A program made the translations under genes and the position numbers. From Caryophanales bacterium UBA7029 (GTDB taxonomy: Bacteria; Bacillota_I; Bacilli_A; RFN20; CAG-826): a stretch of DNA of 11,590 nt. Positions 1 through 6,108 of this stretch are shown here, in pieces. How positions within the stretch are numbered: position 1 is the first letter of the stretch; every line of letters begins with the position of its first letter. The notes beneath the pieces are model-generated. The model saw only the letters and a program-made list of their open reading frames with translations. It was not told the DNA's origin and ran no database searches. Location: assembly GCA_002494205.1 (NCBI GenBank), contig DLBE01000002.1:1-11590 (forward strand), written 5' to 3'.

Positions 1-2156
1 TCATAAGAATCAGCAAACTCAGTTACAAGTTCTCCAACTTCTTTACATGTTGGAATGTGGTATGTATCAAAATTATTAGATAATAATTTTCCTTTTGAGT
101 TATAAAGCACAGCCTCTGAACTTGCCATACCATAACCTTGGATAATTCCACCTTCAACTTGGCCCTTTGCTAAAGCAGGGTTAATTGTTGTTCCACAGTC
201 AGTAACCGTAACATATTTAATCATCTTGTATTCACAAGTTTCAGTATCAAATTCAAATTCTCCAAATGCCGCCATAAATGGAGGAGGTGAAACTTTTCCA
301 TGGAATGATTCTGTAACAGCAATTTGATGTGTATCGTTGTTATACATTCTTCCAGTTGCAAGGTCATCTAAAGTGACTGATTTATCACCTGAAGTAAATA
401 CTTTTCCATCAAATTCAACATCTTCTGGTTTAACTTCTAGTTCCTGAGCAGCTTCTTTGAGAAGTCTTTCTCTCATCTTGCTTGCTGCATTATATGCAGC
501 ATTACCGGAAACATAAGTTGTTGAAGAAGCATAAGCACCACAATCATATGGGGTTAAGTCAGTATCAGATGAATAGATAATGACTTTGTCCATTGTGGTT
601 TGAAGTTCTTCTGCAACGATTTGGGAAATAATTGTATCGGAACCTTGTCCAATATCGGTTGCACCAACAGTGACCATATATGAGCCACCATCGTTAAGTT
701 TTATTGTACAAGAACCCATATCTAAGAATGGAATACCTGAACCTTGCATGGCAATTGCACAACCAACTGATCTAATTTTATGGTCTCCAACTTTCTTAAA
801 TGGGTATTTTTCATCCCAATTCATAAGTTCTCTACCACGCTTAATGCAGTATGGCAACTTACAAGATTCCATGATCATGGCTGTACCTTCGGTACCTTCA
901 CCCATAATCTCAAAGATTGGGGAAGTTTCTTTTTCTTTCATGGAGTTCATCTCACGAAGTTTGATTGGATCCATGTGAAGTTTTTCTGCGAGTTCATCAA
1001 TAACTGATTCAACTGCATAGTTACCTTGAATAGCGCCATAACCTCTATATGCACCAGCAGGAACATGGTTTGTATAAACAACTTTTCCACCAAATTTAAC
1101 AGCTTTAACTTTGTTATATAAAGGTAAAACTTTAGAACCGACAATCATAAAAACTGTTAAAGCGTGTTCACCATAAGCGCCTGTATCAGAAAGTGCACGG
1201 CAATCAATGGCTTTAATATGGCCTTCTTTATCTGCACCAACCTTAAGAGAAATTCTCATTGGGTGACGTGTATAAGTTGAACCAAACACTTCTTCACGAG
1301 TAAAGATGCATTTAGCAGGTTTGTTTGTGCGCAATGCAACAAGAGAAACAAACATTTCTCCATGGAAAGCTTGTTTACCACCGAAACCACCACCAACTCT
1401 AGGTTTAACAACTCTAATTTTTTCGACTGGTAAGCCTAAAGTTTTAGAAATAATTCTACGAACATGATATGGAGTTTGAGTTGTTGAATAAACAACAAGT
1501 CTATTATGTTCATCAAGTTTAGCAAAGCTTGAATGAGGTTCCATCATAGCGTGTGCTTGAGCTTGTGAATAGAAAGTGTCTTCTACAACTACATCACATT
1601 TTTTAAGTTCTTCAGCAACATTGCCAACTTCCATTTCATAGGCAGCTGCAATATTTTTCTTTGGTTCAAAACCTATTGGGAACATTTCATGAATGCCATC
1701 TTCAGGGTGAATGATGGATTCATTTTCTAGCGCCTTTTCAAAATCTAAAACTGGCTCCAAAACTTCATAATCAACTTTAATAAGTTTTAAAGCTTCATTT
1801 GCAATTTCTTCGCTAACTGCAGCAACTGCAGCAACTTCATCACCAACATAACGAACATATTCATCAAAGATGAATTTATCATGAGGAGATGGTTCTGGAT
1901 AACCTTGACCAGCACGTGTAAATGAAACATGTGGAACATTATCTTTAGTTAAAATACATTCAACTCCAGGGAGTTTTAAAGCTTCACTAACATCGACCTT
2001 TTTTACTTTTGCAAAAGCATGAGGTGAACGAAGCAATTTGACAATTAAACAATTGTCTGGAGCAAGATCATCGACGTATGCTCTACGTCCTTGCATTAAA
2101 CCTTTTCCATCAACACTAGGAGTTAAGTTGTTAACAACTTTAAAATTCTTTTTCAT
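1..2156 (-). CDS. xdhA: Molybdopterin-binding (large) subunit of a xanthine dehydrogenase-family hydroxylase, C-terminus cut by window edge
   Basis: This is the Mo-cofactor subunit that would hydroxylate a purine or other aromatic N-heterocycle in the cytoplasm, passing electrons to the 2Fe-2S and FAD subunits encoded just upstream. The frame is open from ATG at 2156 to the left edge, giving 718 complete codons with no stop. Family subunits of this type are usually about 760 residues, so roughly 50 are missing, including the stretch that normally carries the catalytic Glu. Visible hallmarks are VGGGFGGKQ at residues 254-262, AYRGYG at 369-374, DIGQGS with Gln504 in the Mo-cofactor loop, and DCGTTINP starting at residue 653. 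The start is supported by AGGAGGT about 8 nt upstream, and the ATG overlaps the 2Fe-2S gene stop (TAATG). The family assignment is firm. The substrate (xanthine, hypoxanthine, nicotinate or another) is not shown by the sequence. Confidence 0.93.
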   Translation of the reverse strand, partial: MKKNFKVVNNLTPSVDGKGLMQGRRAYVDDLAPDNCLIVKLLRSPHAFAKVKKVDVSEALKLPGVECILTKDNVPHVSFTRAGQGYPEPSPHDKFIFDEYVRYVGDEVAAVAAVSEEIANEALKLIKVDYEVLEPVLDFEKALENESIIHPEDGIHEMFPIGFEPKKNIAAAYEMEVGNVAEELKKCDVVVEDTFYSQAQAHAMMEPHSSFAKLDEHNRLVVYSTTQTPYHVRRIISKTLGLPVEKIRVVKPRVGGGFGGKQAFHGEMFVSLVALRTNKPAKCIFTREEVFGSTYTRHPMRISLKVGADKEGHIKAIDCRALSDTGAYGEHALTVFMIVGSKVLPLYNKVKAVKFGGKVVYTNHVPAGAYRGYGAIQGNYAVESVIDELAEKLHMDPIKLREMNSMKEKETSPIFEIMGEGTEGTAMIMESCKLPYCIKRGRELMNWDEKYPFKKVGDHKIRSVGCAIAMQGSGIPFLDMGSCTIKLNDGGSYMVTVGATDIGQGSDTIISQIVAEELQTTMDKVIIYSSDTDLTPYDCGAYASSTTYVSGNAAYNAASKMRERLLKEAAQELEVKPEDVEFDGKVFTSGDKSVTLDDLATGRMYNNDTHQIAVTESFHGKVSPPPFMAAFGEFEFDTETCEYKMIKYVTVTDCGTTINPALAKGQVEGGIIQGYGMASSEAVLYNSKGKLLSNNFDTYHIPTCKEVGELVTEFADSY

Positions 2157-2608
2157 TATTTTTTACCTCCTAAGTATGCTCTAATTGCCTTTTGTTGGCC
2201 TTGATAACCTGTGCATCTGCAAAGGTTTCCAACCATATAATCTCTAATTTCTTCATCAGTTGGATTAGGATTTTCTTTCTTAAGAGCGTGAACCATTAAT
2301 GCATATGCGGAATTGCAATAACCGCATTGGTCTGAACCTTCTTTTGAGAAACACTCAGAAAGAGCAGCTGCTTCTTCTTGAATTGCTTCGACAGTTGTTA
2401 CTCTATGGCCTTCAACTTTTGCAGTTAAATAAGAGCAAGATAAAACAGGTTTATCATCAACTAATACAGTGCAAACACCACAAGCTGATGCATTACAACC
2501 TTTTCTGACTGATTTAACGCCATTAGCGCGAAGTGTATCTAAAAGATAATCACCTGGTTTAATAACGTATTCAACATCAATACCGTTAAGATTAAATTTG
2601 ACTACCAT
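2156..2608 (-). CDS. xdhC: 2Fe-2S subunit of the molybdenum hydroxylase
   Basis: This small electron-transfer subunit carries two [2Fe-2S] clusters linking the Mo centre to FAD. Its 150 residues match the normal family length. The N-terminal plant-ferredoxin-like cluster uses Cys38, Cys43, Cys46 and Cys58. The C-terminal helical-domain cluster uses Cys95, Cys98, Cys130 and Cys132, the last two in NLCRCTGY. The usual CGxCTPG after the third motif is CGYCNSA here, so the Thr-Pro-Gly turn is replaced. A strong AGGAGG lies upstream of the ATG, and the start overlaps the stop of the FAD subunit (TAATG). It is co-translated with both partners. The subunit type is certain from the eight cysteines; the substrate of the complex is not. 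Confidence 0.95.
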   Translation of the reverse strand: MVVKFNLNGIDVEYVIKPGDYLLDTLRANGVKSVRKGCNASACGVCTVLVDDKPVLSCSYLTAKVEGHRVTTVEAIQEEAAALSECFSKEGSDQCGYCNSAYALMVHALKKENPNPTDEEIRDYMVGNLCRCTGYQGQQKAIRAYLGGKK

Positions 2609-3375
2609 TATTTGTTTACCTCCTCAAGACCACGTCTTACATAAGTTAAAGCAAGTTGTTTTTTGTAATCGCCTTTTGTGGAGATTGAATCACCAAAATT
2701 AAGCTCTTCAACTGCAATCTCTGCAGCTTTAGCAAAATCCTTGCCACCTTCATTTAAATAAGCTTCCGCTTTTTCACATCTAGCGCCAACAAGTGGACGT
2801 GATCCAACAGCAACTCTATATTCTTTTCCTTTTGTAACAGAAACATTGATAATTGGATAATCTAAAGCAGTAATTCCAACTTTCTTGAAAAAACCTTTAA
2901 GATTTTCTTTGTAAATTCGAATATGAGTTAAAATACCATCGAAAAATCCAGGTTTTTTTACATATTCGCATAAACTCACGACTGCTTCTGGATAGAAAAC
3001 AAGGTCCACTTTATAACCAAGCAAGCCTGTAACAACATCACTAAAACCATATTTTCCATAAACGGAACCACCAATAGTGGCAACATTTCTAAATCCTGGA
3101 CCCATAATGGCTTTTACTGCTTCTCTTGCCATTTCTGGAATAAGCTTAGACTGTTCAAATTCTCTTTGAGTGACCATTGCACCGACTTCGACATAATCTT
3201 TTTTGTCTTCAATTTTGTCTAATCCTAGTTGTGACAAATCAATAAGAATATCGACATCCATGCCGCCTTTCTTTAGCCACAAACCACCACCAACTATTTT
3301 ATTACGAGGTGATTCTTTGACTAACTTGTAAGCTTCTTCAAATGAAGAAACTCTTTGGAAAGATTTTGCTTTCAT
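2608..3375 (-). CDS. xdhB: FAD-binding subunit of the molybdenum hydroxylase
   Basis: This is the FAD subunit (CO dehydrogenase medium-subunit/FAD_binding_5 family), which takes electrons from the 2Fe-2S clusters and gives them to NAD+ or another acceptor. At 255 residues it is slightly shorter than typical (about 280-290). The first FAD motif, usually AGGTDL, appears as VGGGLWLKKGG at residues 28-38. The second is clear: RNVATIGGS at 96-104. The C-terminal CO_deh_flav_C-like part ends with DYKKQLALTYVRRGL at 236-250. The start ATG overlaps the upstream gene stop by 4 nt (ATGA), with AAAGGA about 9 nt upstream. The altered first motif resembles, from memory, FAD subunits in clostridial clusters of selenium-dependent molybdenum hydroxylases. 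That is only a lead. Confidence 0.9.
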   Translation of the reverse strand: MKAKSFQRVSSFEEAYKLVKESPRNKIVGGGLWLKKGGMDVDILIDLSQLGLDKIEDKKDYVEVGAMVTQREFEQSKLIPEMAREAVKAIMGPGFRNVATIGGSVYGKYGFSDVVTGLLGYKVDLVFYPEAVVSLCEYVKKPGFFDGILTHIRIYKENLKGFFKKVGITALDYPIINVSVTKGKEYRVAVGSRPLVGARCEKAEAYLNEGGKDFAKAAEIAVEELNFGDSISTKGDYKKQLALTYVRRGLEEVNK

Positions 3376-3932
3376 AAAGTAAATTCCTTTCTTAGTCTGT
3401 TATAGTCTTCAATTGTATCGACATCAAAATTAATAAACTTATCATTAACTTCAATGATTTCCGTCTCCGAATTATGTTTTGCGATAAAATCGCACAATCT
3501 TGAATCTACTGGTTCTTCTACAAGTTCATCAATCATTTGTTTTGAAAGGTAAACAGGATGCCCAGTCACTCCATTATATGAAGGGATTCTGATGTCTTTG
3601 CTTCCTAAAAGAAGTGATCTAATAGAGTTCTTAGAAACATTTGTAATATCGCCTGGAATAAGTAGGACATCGTTTCCTAACGCTGCTCTAGCGCCTGCAA
3701 GGACACTCGAAAACATTCCTAACTCATAATTTGAATTAAAAACAATCTCAGCATTTGTGATTACTTTACATAGTTCGTCATGATACCTACCGGTAACAAC
3801 GACAACTCTATCTACAAATGGTGAGATTGTATTTATCGTATGAGAAATTAGAGGTTTACGATCTACCTCCAGGAGGAGCTTATTGACTTTGGCTCTTGTT
3901 GATGAGCCGCCAGCAAGAACGATACCTACCAT
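3372..3932 (-). CDS. mocA: MocA/MobA-like molybdenum cofactor nucleotidyltransferase, first gene of the hydroxylase operon
   Basis: This is an NTP-transferase (186 residues) likely to load CMP or GMP onto molybdopterin for the hydroxylase encoded downstream. The nucleotide motif LAGGSSTRAKVNK covers residues 6-18. The Asp of LIPGDITN (Asp95) sits where MocA/MobA proteins place a metal-binding Asp. GHPVYLS at 124-130 matches the GHPxxxS segment of MocA. The end (DVDTIEDY, 170-177) matches the usual IDTPED tail. The frame is open 30 codons further up, to 4022, but ATG at 3932 is chosen because GGAG lies 6 nt before it and a near-consensus promoter lies inside the extension. It is co-transcribed with, and overlaps by 4 nt, the FAD subunit. 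LAGG is more MobA-like (GTP), whereas the rest and the context are MocA-like (CTP), so nucleotide specificity is open. Confidence 0.88.
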   Translation of the reverse strand: MVGIVLAGGSSTRAKVNKLLLEVDRKPLISHTINTISPFVDRVVVVTGRYHDELCKVITNAEIVFNSNYELGMFSSVLAGARAALGNDVLLIPGDITNVSKNSIRSLLLGSKDIRIPSYNGVTGHPVYLSKQMIDELVEEPVDSRLCDFIAKHNSETEIIEVNDKFINFDVDTIEDYNRLRKEFTL

Positions 3933-3938
3933 CAAGTT

Positions 3939-3942
3939 CTCC
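3939..3942 (-). promoter_or_regulatory. Shine-Dalgarno GGAG deciding the MocA-like start
   Basis: On the minus strand GGAG is followed by a 6-nt spacer and ATG at 3932. This fixes the start at the LAGG-motif methionine rather than at the upstream in-frame ATG at 4022. Confidence 0.75.
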
Positions 3943-3956
3943 GTGTGTATGTAAGT

Positions 3957-3985
3957 ATTATACGCGAGAATGTAGGCGCTTTCAA
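3957..3985 (-). promoter_or_regulatory. Sigma-A type promoter of the mocA-xdh operon
   Basis: The minus strand reads TTGAAA (complement 3980-3985), a 17-nt spacer, and TATAAT (complement 3957-3962). This is one mismatch from consensus at ideal spacing. The predicted start point near 3950 gives a leader of about 20 nt that includes the GGAG ribosome site. There is no room for a riboswitch. It is the strongest promoter match in the window. Confidence 0.8.
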
Positions 3986-4002
3986 TGTTTTCAAAGAAAA
4001 CG

Positions 4003-4016
4003 GTGCGCAAACGCAC
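4003..4016. repeat. Small GC-rich inverted repeat upstream of the xdh promoter
   Basis: GTGCG (4003-4007), CAAA, CGCAC (4012-4016) form perfect 5-bp arms in otherwise AT-rich DNA. The repeat lies 17 nt upstream of the -35 box of the mocA-xdh promoter. It may be an operator or activator site for a regulator not encoded here. This is a positional inference only. Confidence 0.35.
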
Positions 4017-4076
4017 TAACATAACCTTGATGTTTAATGATTATTGTAGAATTTTCGTAGTTAAGAAAAAATAGTA

Positions 4077-4113
4077 AAAAACTCAAAAATTTACAGGAAT
4101 TCCTTTAGTTTTT
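4077..4113. repeat. Nested inverted repeats in the divergent intergenic region
   Basis: The outer arms AAAAACT (4077-4083) and AGTTTTT (4107-4113) enclose the perfect 10-bp palindrome AGGAATTCCT (4095-4104). The region lies between the divergent xdh operon and the S component gene. The gap between their start codons (3933-4200, 268 nt) holds this, the small GC-rich repeat and the two promoters, and nothing else recognisable. No tetrahydrofolate or purine riboswitch was seen. Confidence 0.35.
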
Positions 4114-4157
4114 CGTATTTTTTTGGAACTATTAGGCGTTTTAATTTTTCTTAGTGC

Positions 4158-4185
4158 TTGCAAGTTTTCATAAAATTGATACAAT
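4158..4185 (+). promoter_or_regulatory. Extended -10 promoter of the ECF S component gene
   Basis: TTGCAA (4158-4163), a 16-nt spacer and TACAAT (4180-4185) are present, with a TGN extension (TGA at 4177-4179) directly before the -10. The expected start point at about 4191-4193 leaves a leader of only 8-10 nt before ATG at 4201, with no Shine-Dalgarno. Confidence 0.65.
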
Positions 4186-4200
4186 GACGGGCATTAAACT

Positions 4201-4752
4201 ATGAAACTTAAAAAAGAAGGTCAAGTCTTTAAAATTACTTTGCTTGGCATGTGCTTAGCACTTTTTATTGTTCTTAACTATGCTTCATTTGTTGTTTTTC
4301 CGCCTTCAATTAAATTCTCGTTAAAAGGTTTGCCAATTGTATTTGTTTCTGTCGTTTTTGGACCTTGGTATGGAGCATTAATTGGTGGTATTGGTGAATT
4401 TTTCTGTCAATTAGTCTCGCCATATGGTTTAACACCTACAACACCTCTTTGGATTTTGCCTTGGGTTGTTGAAGGAATTATCGTTGGTTTGTTCTTTAAA
4501 CATAAAGATGTTAGAGAGCATATTATCCTATGGATAATTACCGTTGTTGTTTCATGTGTTGCAGTTACTGGATTGAACACATTAGCTTTATGGCTTGATT
4601 CTGTAATTGTTGGGTATAACCCATATTTAACTGCAGTAACAATTCCATTAAGATTTGTTAATAGCGTTGTAACATCAATTATTATTGGTTTATTAATCCC
4701 TGTTTTCTTCGCTCCTTTAATTAAACAAGGAAAATTTGAAACTGAAAATTAG
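4201..4752 (+). CDS. ECF transporter S component (substrate-binding membrane protein), substrate uncertain
   Basis: This 183-residue integral membrane protein has about six hydrophobic segments (roughly residues 10-32, 43-62, 63-75, 80-98, 107-131 and 145-172). Its length and layout match S components, which bind a vitamin or similar solute and dock on a shared energy-coupling module (EcfT plus two ATPases) encoded elsewhere. Supporting segments are KFSLKGLPIVF (38-48), FGPWYGALIGG (53-63) and TPTTPLWILP (78-87). The KFS..LP and FGP..GA..G segments are shared with the folate-transporter (FolT) group, but the TPTTPLWILP loop differs from the PGFT loop I associate with FolT. Folate is therefore possible, not shown. 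It is monocistronic, between its own promoter and a weak hairpin terminator, and is divergent from the xdh operon. Other options are a purine- or cofactor-related solute. Confidence 0.8.
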   Translation: MKLKKEGQVFKITLLGMCLALFIVLNYASFVVFPPSIKFSLKGLPIVFVSVVFGPWYGALIGGIGEFFCQLVSPYGLTPTTPLWILPWVVEGIIVGLFFKHKDVREHIILWIITVVVSCVAVTGLNTLALWLDSVIVGYNPYLTAVTIPLRFVNSVVTSIIIGLLIPVFFAPLIKQGKFETEN

Positions 4753-4756
4753 CGAT

Positions 4757-4783
4757 AATTTCTTACTGTAGTAGGAATTTTCT
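4757..4783 (+). terminator. Weak intrinsic terminator after the S component gene
   Basis: The arms 4757-4766 and 4771-4780 pair around a TGTA loop. There are seven contiguous pairs including one G-U, then a mismatch, then two A-T pairs, followed by a short T run (TTTTC). It begins 5 nt after the stop codon. It is AT-rich and weaker than the other two terminators here. Confidence 0.5.
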
Positions 4784-4811
4784 TGAATATTTATGTAAAC
4801 ATACCTAAAAT
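4783..4811 (+). promoter_or_regulatory. Promoter of the DUF3990/HTH module
   Basis: TTGAAT (4783-4788), a 17-nt spacer and TAAAAT (4806-4811) are seen. The usual start point, about 7 nt beyond the -10, falls at 4818, which is the A of the ATG. The mRNA would then be leaderless. There is no Shine-Dalgarno before the ATG. Confidence 0.6.
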
Positions 4812-4820
4812 GTTGGTATG
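4792..4820. promoter_or_regulatory. Candidate autoregulatory operator over the DUF3990 promoter and start codon
   Basis: CATACC (4800-4805) and GGTATG (4815-4820) form a perfect inverted repeat with a 9-nt spacer. It brackets the -10 box and includes the start codon. A second repeat, TATGT-AA-ACATA (4792-4803), shares the middle half-site, so three copies of a (GG)TATG-like half-site are present. The second gene of the module encodes a helix-turn-helix protein, the obvious candidate to bind here. Binding itself is inferred. Confidence 0.5.
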
Positions 4821-5474
4821 ATCTTTTATCACGGAAGTAAACACGTAGTTAGTAATCCTATTGCACATGGTTCGAACCGGGAAAATGACTATGGCGCAAG
4901 TTTTTATACAACACAAGATTTTGAAAGTGCAAAAGAATGGGCATGCAAAAACAACGAGGTTGGTTTAGTTAATAAGTATCAAATTAGAAGTGATGATTTT
5001 AAATCACTAACTACATTAGATTTAACAAATAAGGACGAGTATAACATTCTAAATTGGATTGCTATTCTCATGCATTTTAGAAACTTAGATTTAAAGTTTA
5101 AACAATTGTTTAGTTCAAGGCTTAAATGGTTAGAAAAATTCTATATCGATGTCAACCAATTTGACATTGTTAAAGGATTTAGGGCAGGCGATGCCTATTT
5201 TGCTTTCCCACAAGCTTTTATTATGGGCCAGCTTTCTTTAGAAAGGCTCCAAAAAGTCTTTGTTTTAGGTAACCTTGAAATTCAATATGCTTTCATGTCA
5301 GAAAAATCTATTTCAAAGATTAAATTTATATCTTCAAAGGAAATTGAGCAGAGCTATATTGGGAAATATTATAGTCGCATTAAAACTGCTACCGAAGAAT
5401 ATAGAAACATCCTCAATGAACCTATCAATGATAATGAAACATTTATAAGGGATTTAATGAATAAATATGAATAG
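4818..5474 (+). CDS. DUF3990-type, ADP-ribosyltransferase-like protein; probable toxin of a two-gene module
   Basis: This 218-residue soluble protein has no signal peptide. It matches the DUF3990 family: YHGS at residues 4-7, GASFYTT at 26-32, AKEWA at 38-42, FDIVKGFRAGDAYF at 115-128, and a C-terminal QY..MSEKS..KIKFIS stretch around 156-173. The HGS...G.FYTT layout resembles the NAD-binding core (H-Y pair) of ADP-ribosyltransferases, and as I recall Pfam groups DUF3990 in that clan. A third catalytic residue cannot be assigned by eye. The common RADDSYF of relatives reads RAGDAYF here, losing one Asp. It overlaps by 8 nt the following HTH gene, so translation is likely coupled. A toxin role is inferred from the fold and the partner. 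Its target and activity are unknown. Confidence 0.75.
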   Translation: MIFYHGSKHVVSNPIAHGSNRENDYGASFYTTQDFESAKEWACKNNEVGLVNKYQIRSDDFKSLTTLDLTNKDEYNILNWIAILMHFRNLDLKFKQLFSSRLKWLEKFYIDVNQFDIVKGFRAGDAYFAFPQAFIMGQLSLERLQKVFVLGNLEIQYAFMSEKSISKIKFISSKEIEQSYIGKYYSRIKTATEEYRNILNEPINDNETFIRDLMNKYE

Positions 5475-6069
5475 CACTTATTTTAATTATCAAAAATGCG
5501 TTAATGATCTTACCTTAGTATTATCAGTAGGAAATTTTTATAAGTTTTCACCAAAGGTTGTAGAAAAAAGAATCGTTAATTCAGAGTACTTCTCATTATT
5601 TAATAACGAGTTATTAGATGCTCAAGGATATATATCTTCTTCAACTTTAATAAAAAATATTTTCCCTGAAATCATTATCTCTGATTTTAAGAACACTTAT
5701 ATTGAGTTCGAGTGGGTCGCAATGATGTATTTATTTTTAATTGATAAAACAGGCTTTAATTTTGAAACTTTATTTTTGTGCATAAATATCGAGACAGCTT
5801 TGCAAATGTTTAAGATTTACCATGAGATGGATTTCTCGGCGTCTTATAATCGTTTTAAAGAGCTTTATAACGCTAAATCAATCATAAAAATTAAAATGAA
5901 TTTACTTGGCTTAACAAACGAAGAAGTGTCAAAACAAACCTCTATCTCTCTATCTATGATTGACGCTTTGAAAAATAGAAGGAGAAATATCAAAAAGCTA
6001 GAACTAGAAAAAGCATTTAAACTATCCAAAATATTGGATATTAAAATTGAGACAATGCTAAATAACTAA
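5467..6069 (+). CDS. HTH protein paired with the DUF3990 protein; probable antitoxin and autoregulator
   Basis: This 200-residue protein has two parts. Residues 1-135 are a helical domain with EW at 82-83 and YHEMD at 118-122, of the type I associate with partners of DUF3990 proteins. Residues 139-199 look like a Xre/Cro helix-turn-helix: GLTNEEVSKQTSISLSMIDA (148-167), then the basic KNRRRNIKKLE (169-179). The start overlaps the upstream stop by 8 nt (ATGAATAG). AAGGGA lies 14 nt before it, rather far, so re-initiation is likely. The order, effector first and HTH protein second, is the reverse of many type II toxin-antitoxin operons. It probably binds the inverted repeats over the module promoter. 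Neutralisation of the partner is inferred, not shown. Confidence 0.7.
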   Translation: MNSTYFNYQKCVNDLTLVLSVGNFYKFSPKVVEKRIVNSEYFSLFNNELLDAQGYISSSTLIKNIFPEIIISDFKNTYIEFEWVAMMYLFLIDKTGFNFETLFLCINIETALQMFKIYHEMDFSASYNRFKELYNAKSIIKIKMNLLGLTNEEVSKQTSISLSMIDALKNRRRNIKKLELEKAFKLSKILDIKIETMLNN

Positions 6070-6108
6070 AAAGGAATCGGTTGATTATTGACGATCGATT
6101 CCTTTTTT
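6068..6108. terminator. Bidirectional terminator shared by the HTH gene and smpB
   Basis: A perfect 12-bp stem pairs 6068-6079 with 6096-6107, around a 16-nt loop (6080-6095). A T run follows on the plus strand and an equivalent T run on the minus strand. The left arm overlaps the HTH gene stop (TAA 6067-6069), the smpB stop lies in the loop, and the right arm encodes the last residues of SmpB. One element therefore serves both convergent genes. Confidence 0.85.

Noticed and set aside
670..978. Plus-strand open frames at 670-978 and 780-1007, and the minus-strand frame 947-1144 in another register
   Set aside because: They lie wholly inside the strongly conserved Mo-subunit gene in other frames and have no recognisable protein features.
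2299..2508. Plus-strand open frame inside the 2Fe-2S subunit gene
   Set aside because: It is a Leu/Gln-rich antisense shadow of a gene whose eight conserved cysteines fix the real frame.
3933..4022. 30-codon N-terminal extension of the MocA-like gene
   Set aside because: It contains the TTGAAA-N17-TATAAT promoter and lacks family similarity. The internal ATG at 3932 has a proper Shine-Dalgarno.
4023..4200. Tetrahydrofolate or purine riboswitch upstream of the S component or xdh genes
   Set aside because: No conserved core was seen, and both predicted leaders are far too short.
4184..4204. Six-codon upstream frame whose TGA overlaps the S component ATG
   Set aside because: Its ATG overlaps the predicted -10 box, so it would not be transcribed from that promoter.
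6068..6108. Attachment site or tmRNA remnant next to smpB
   Set aside because: The hairpin is fully explained as a bidirectional terminator. There are no flanking direct repeats, integrase or tmRNA-like sequence.
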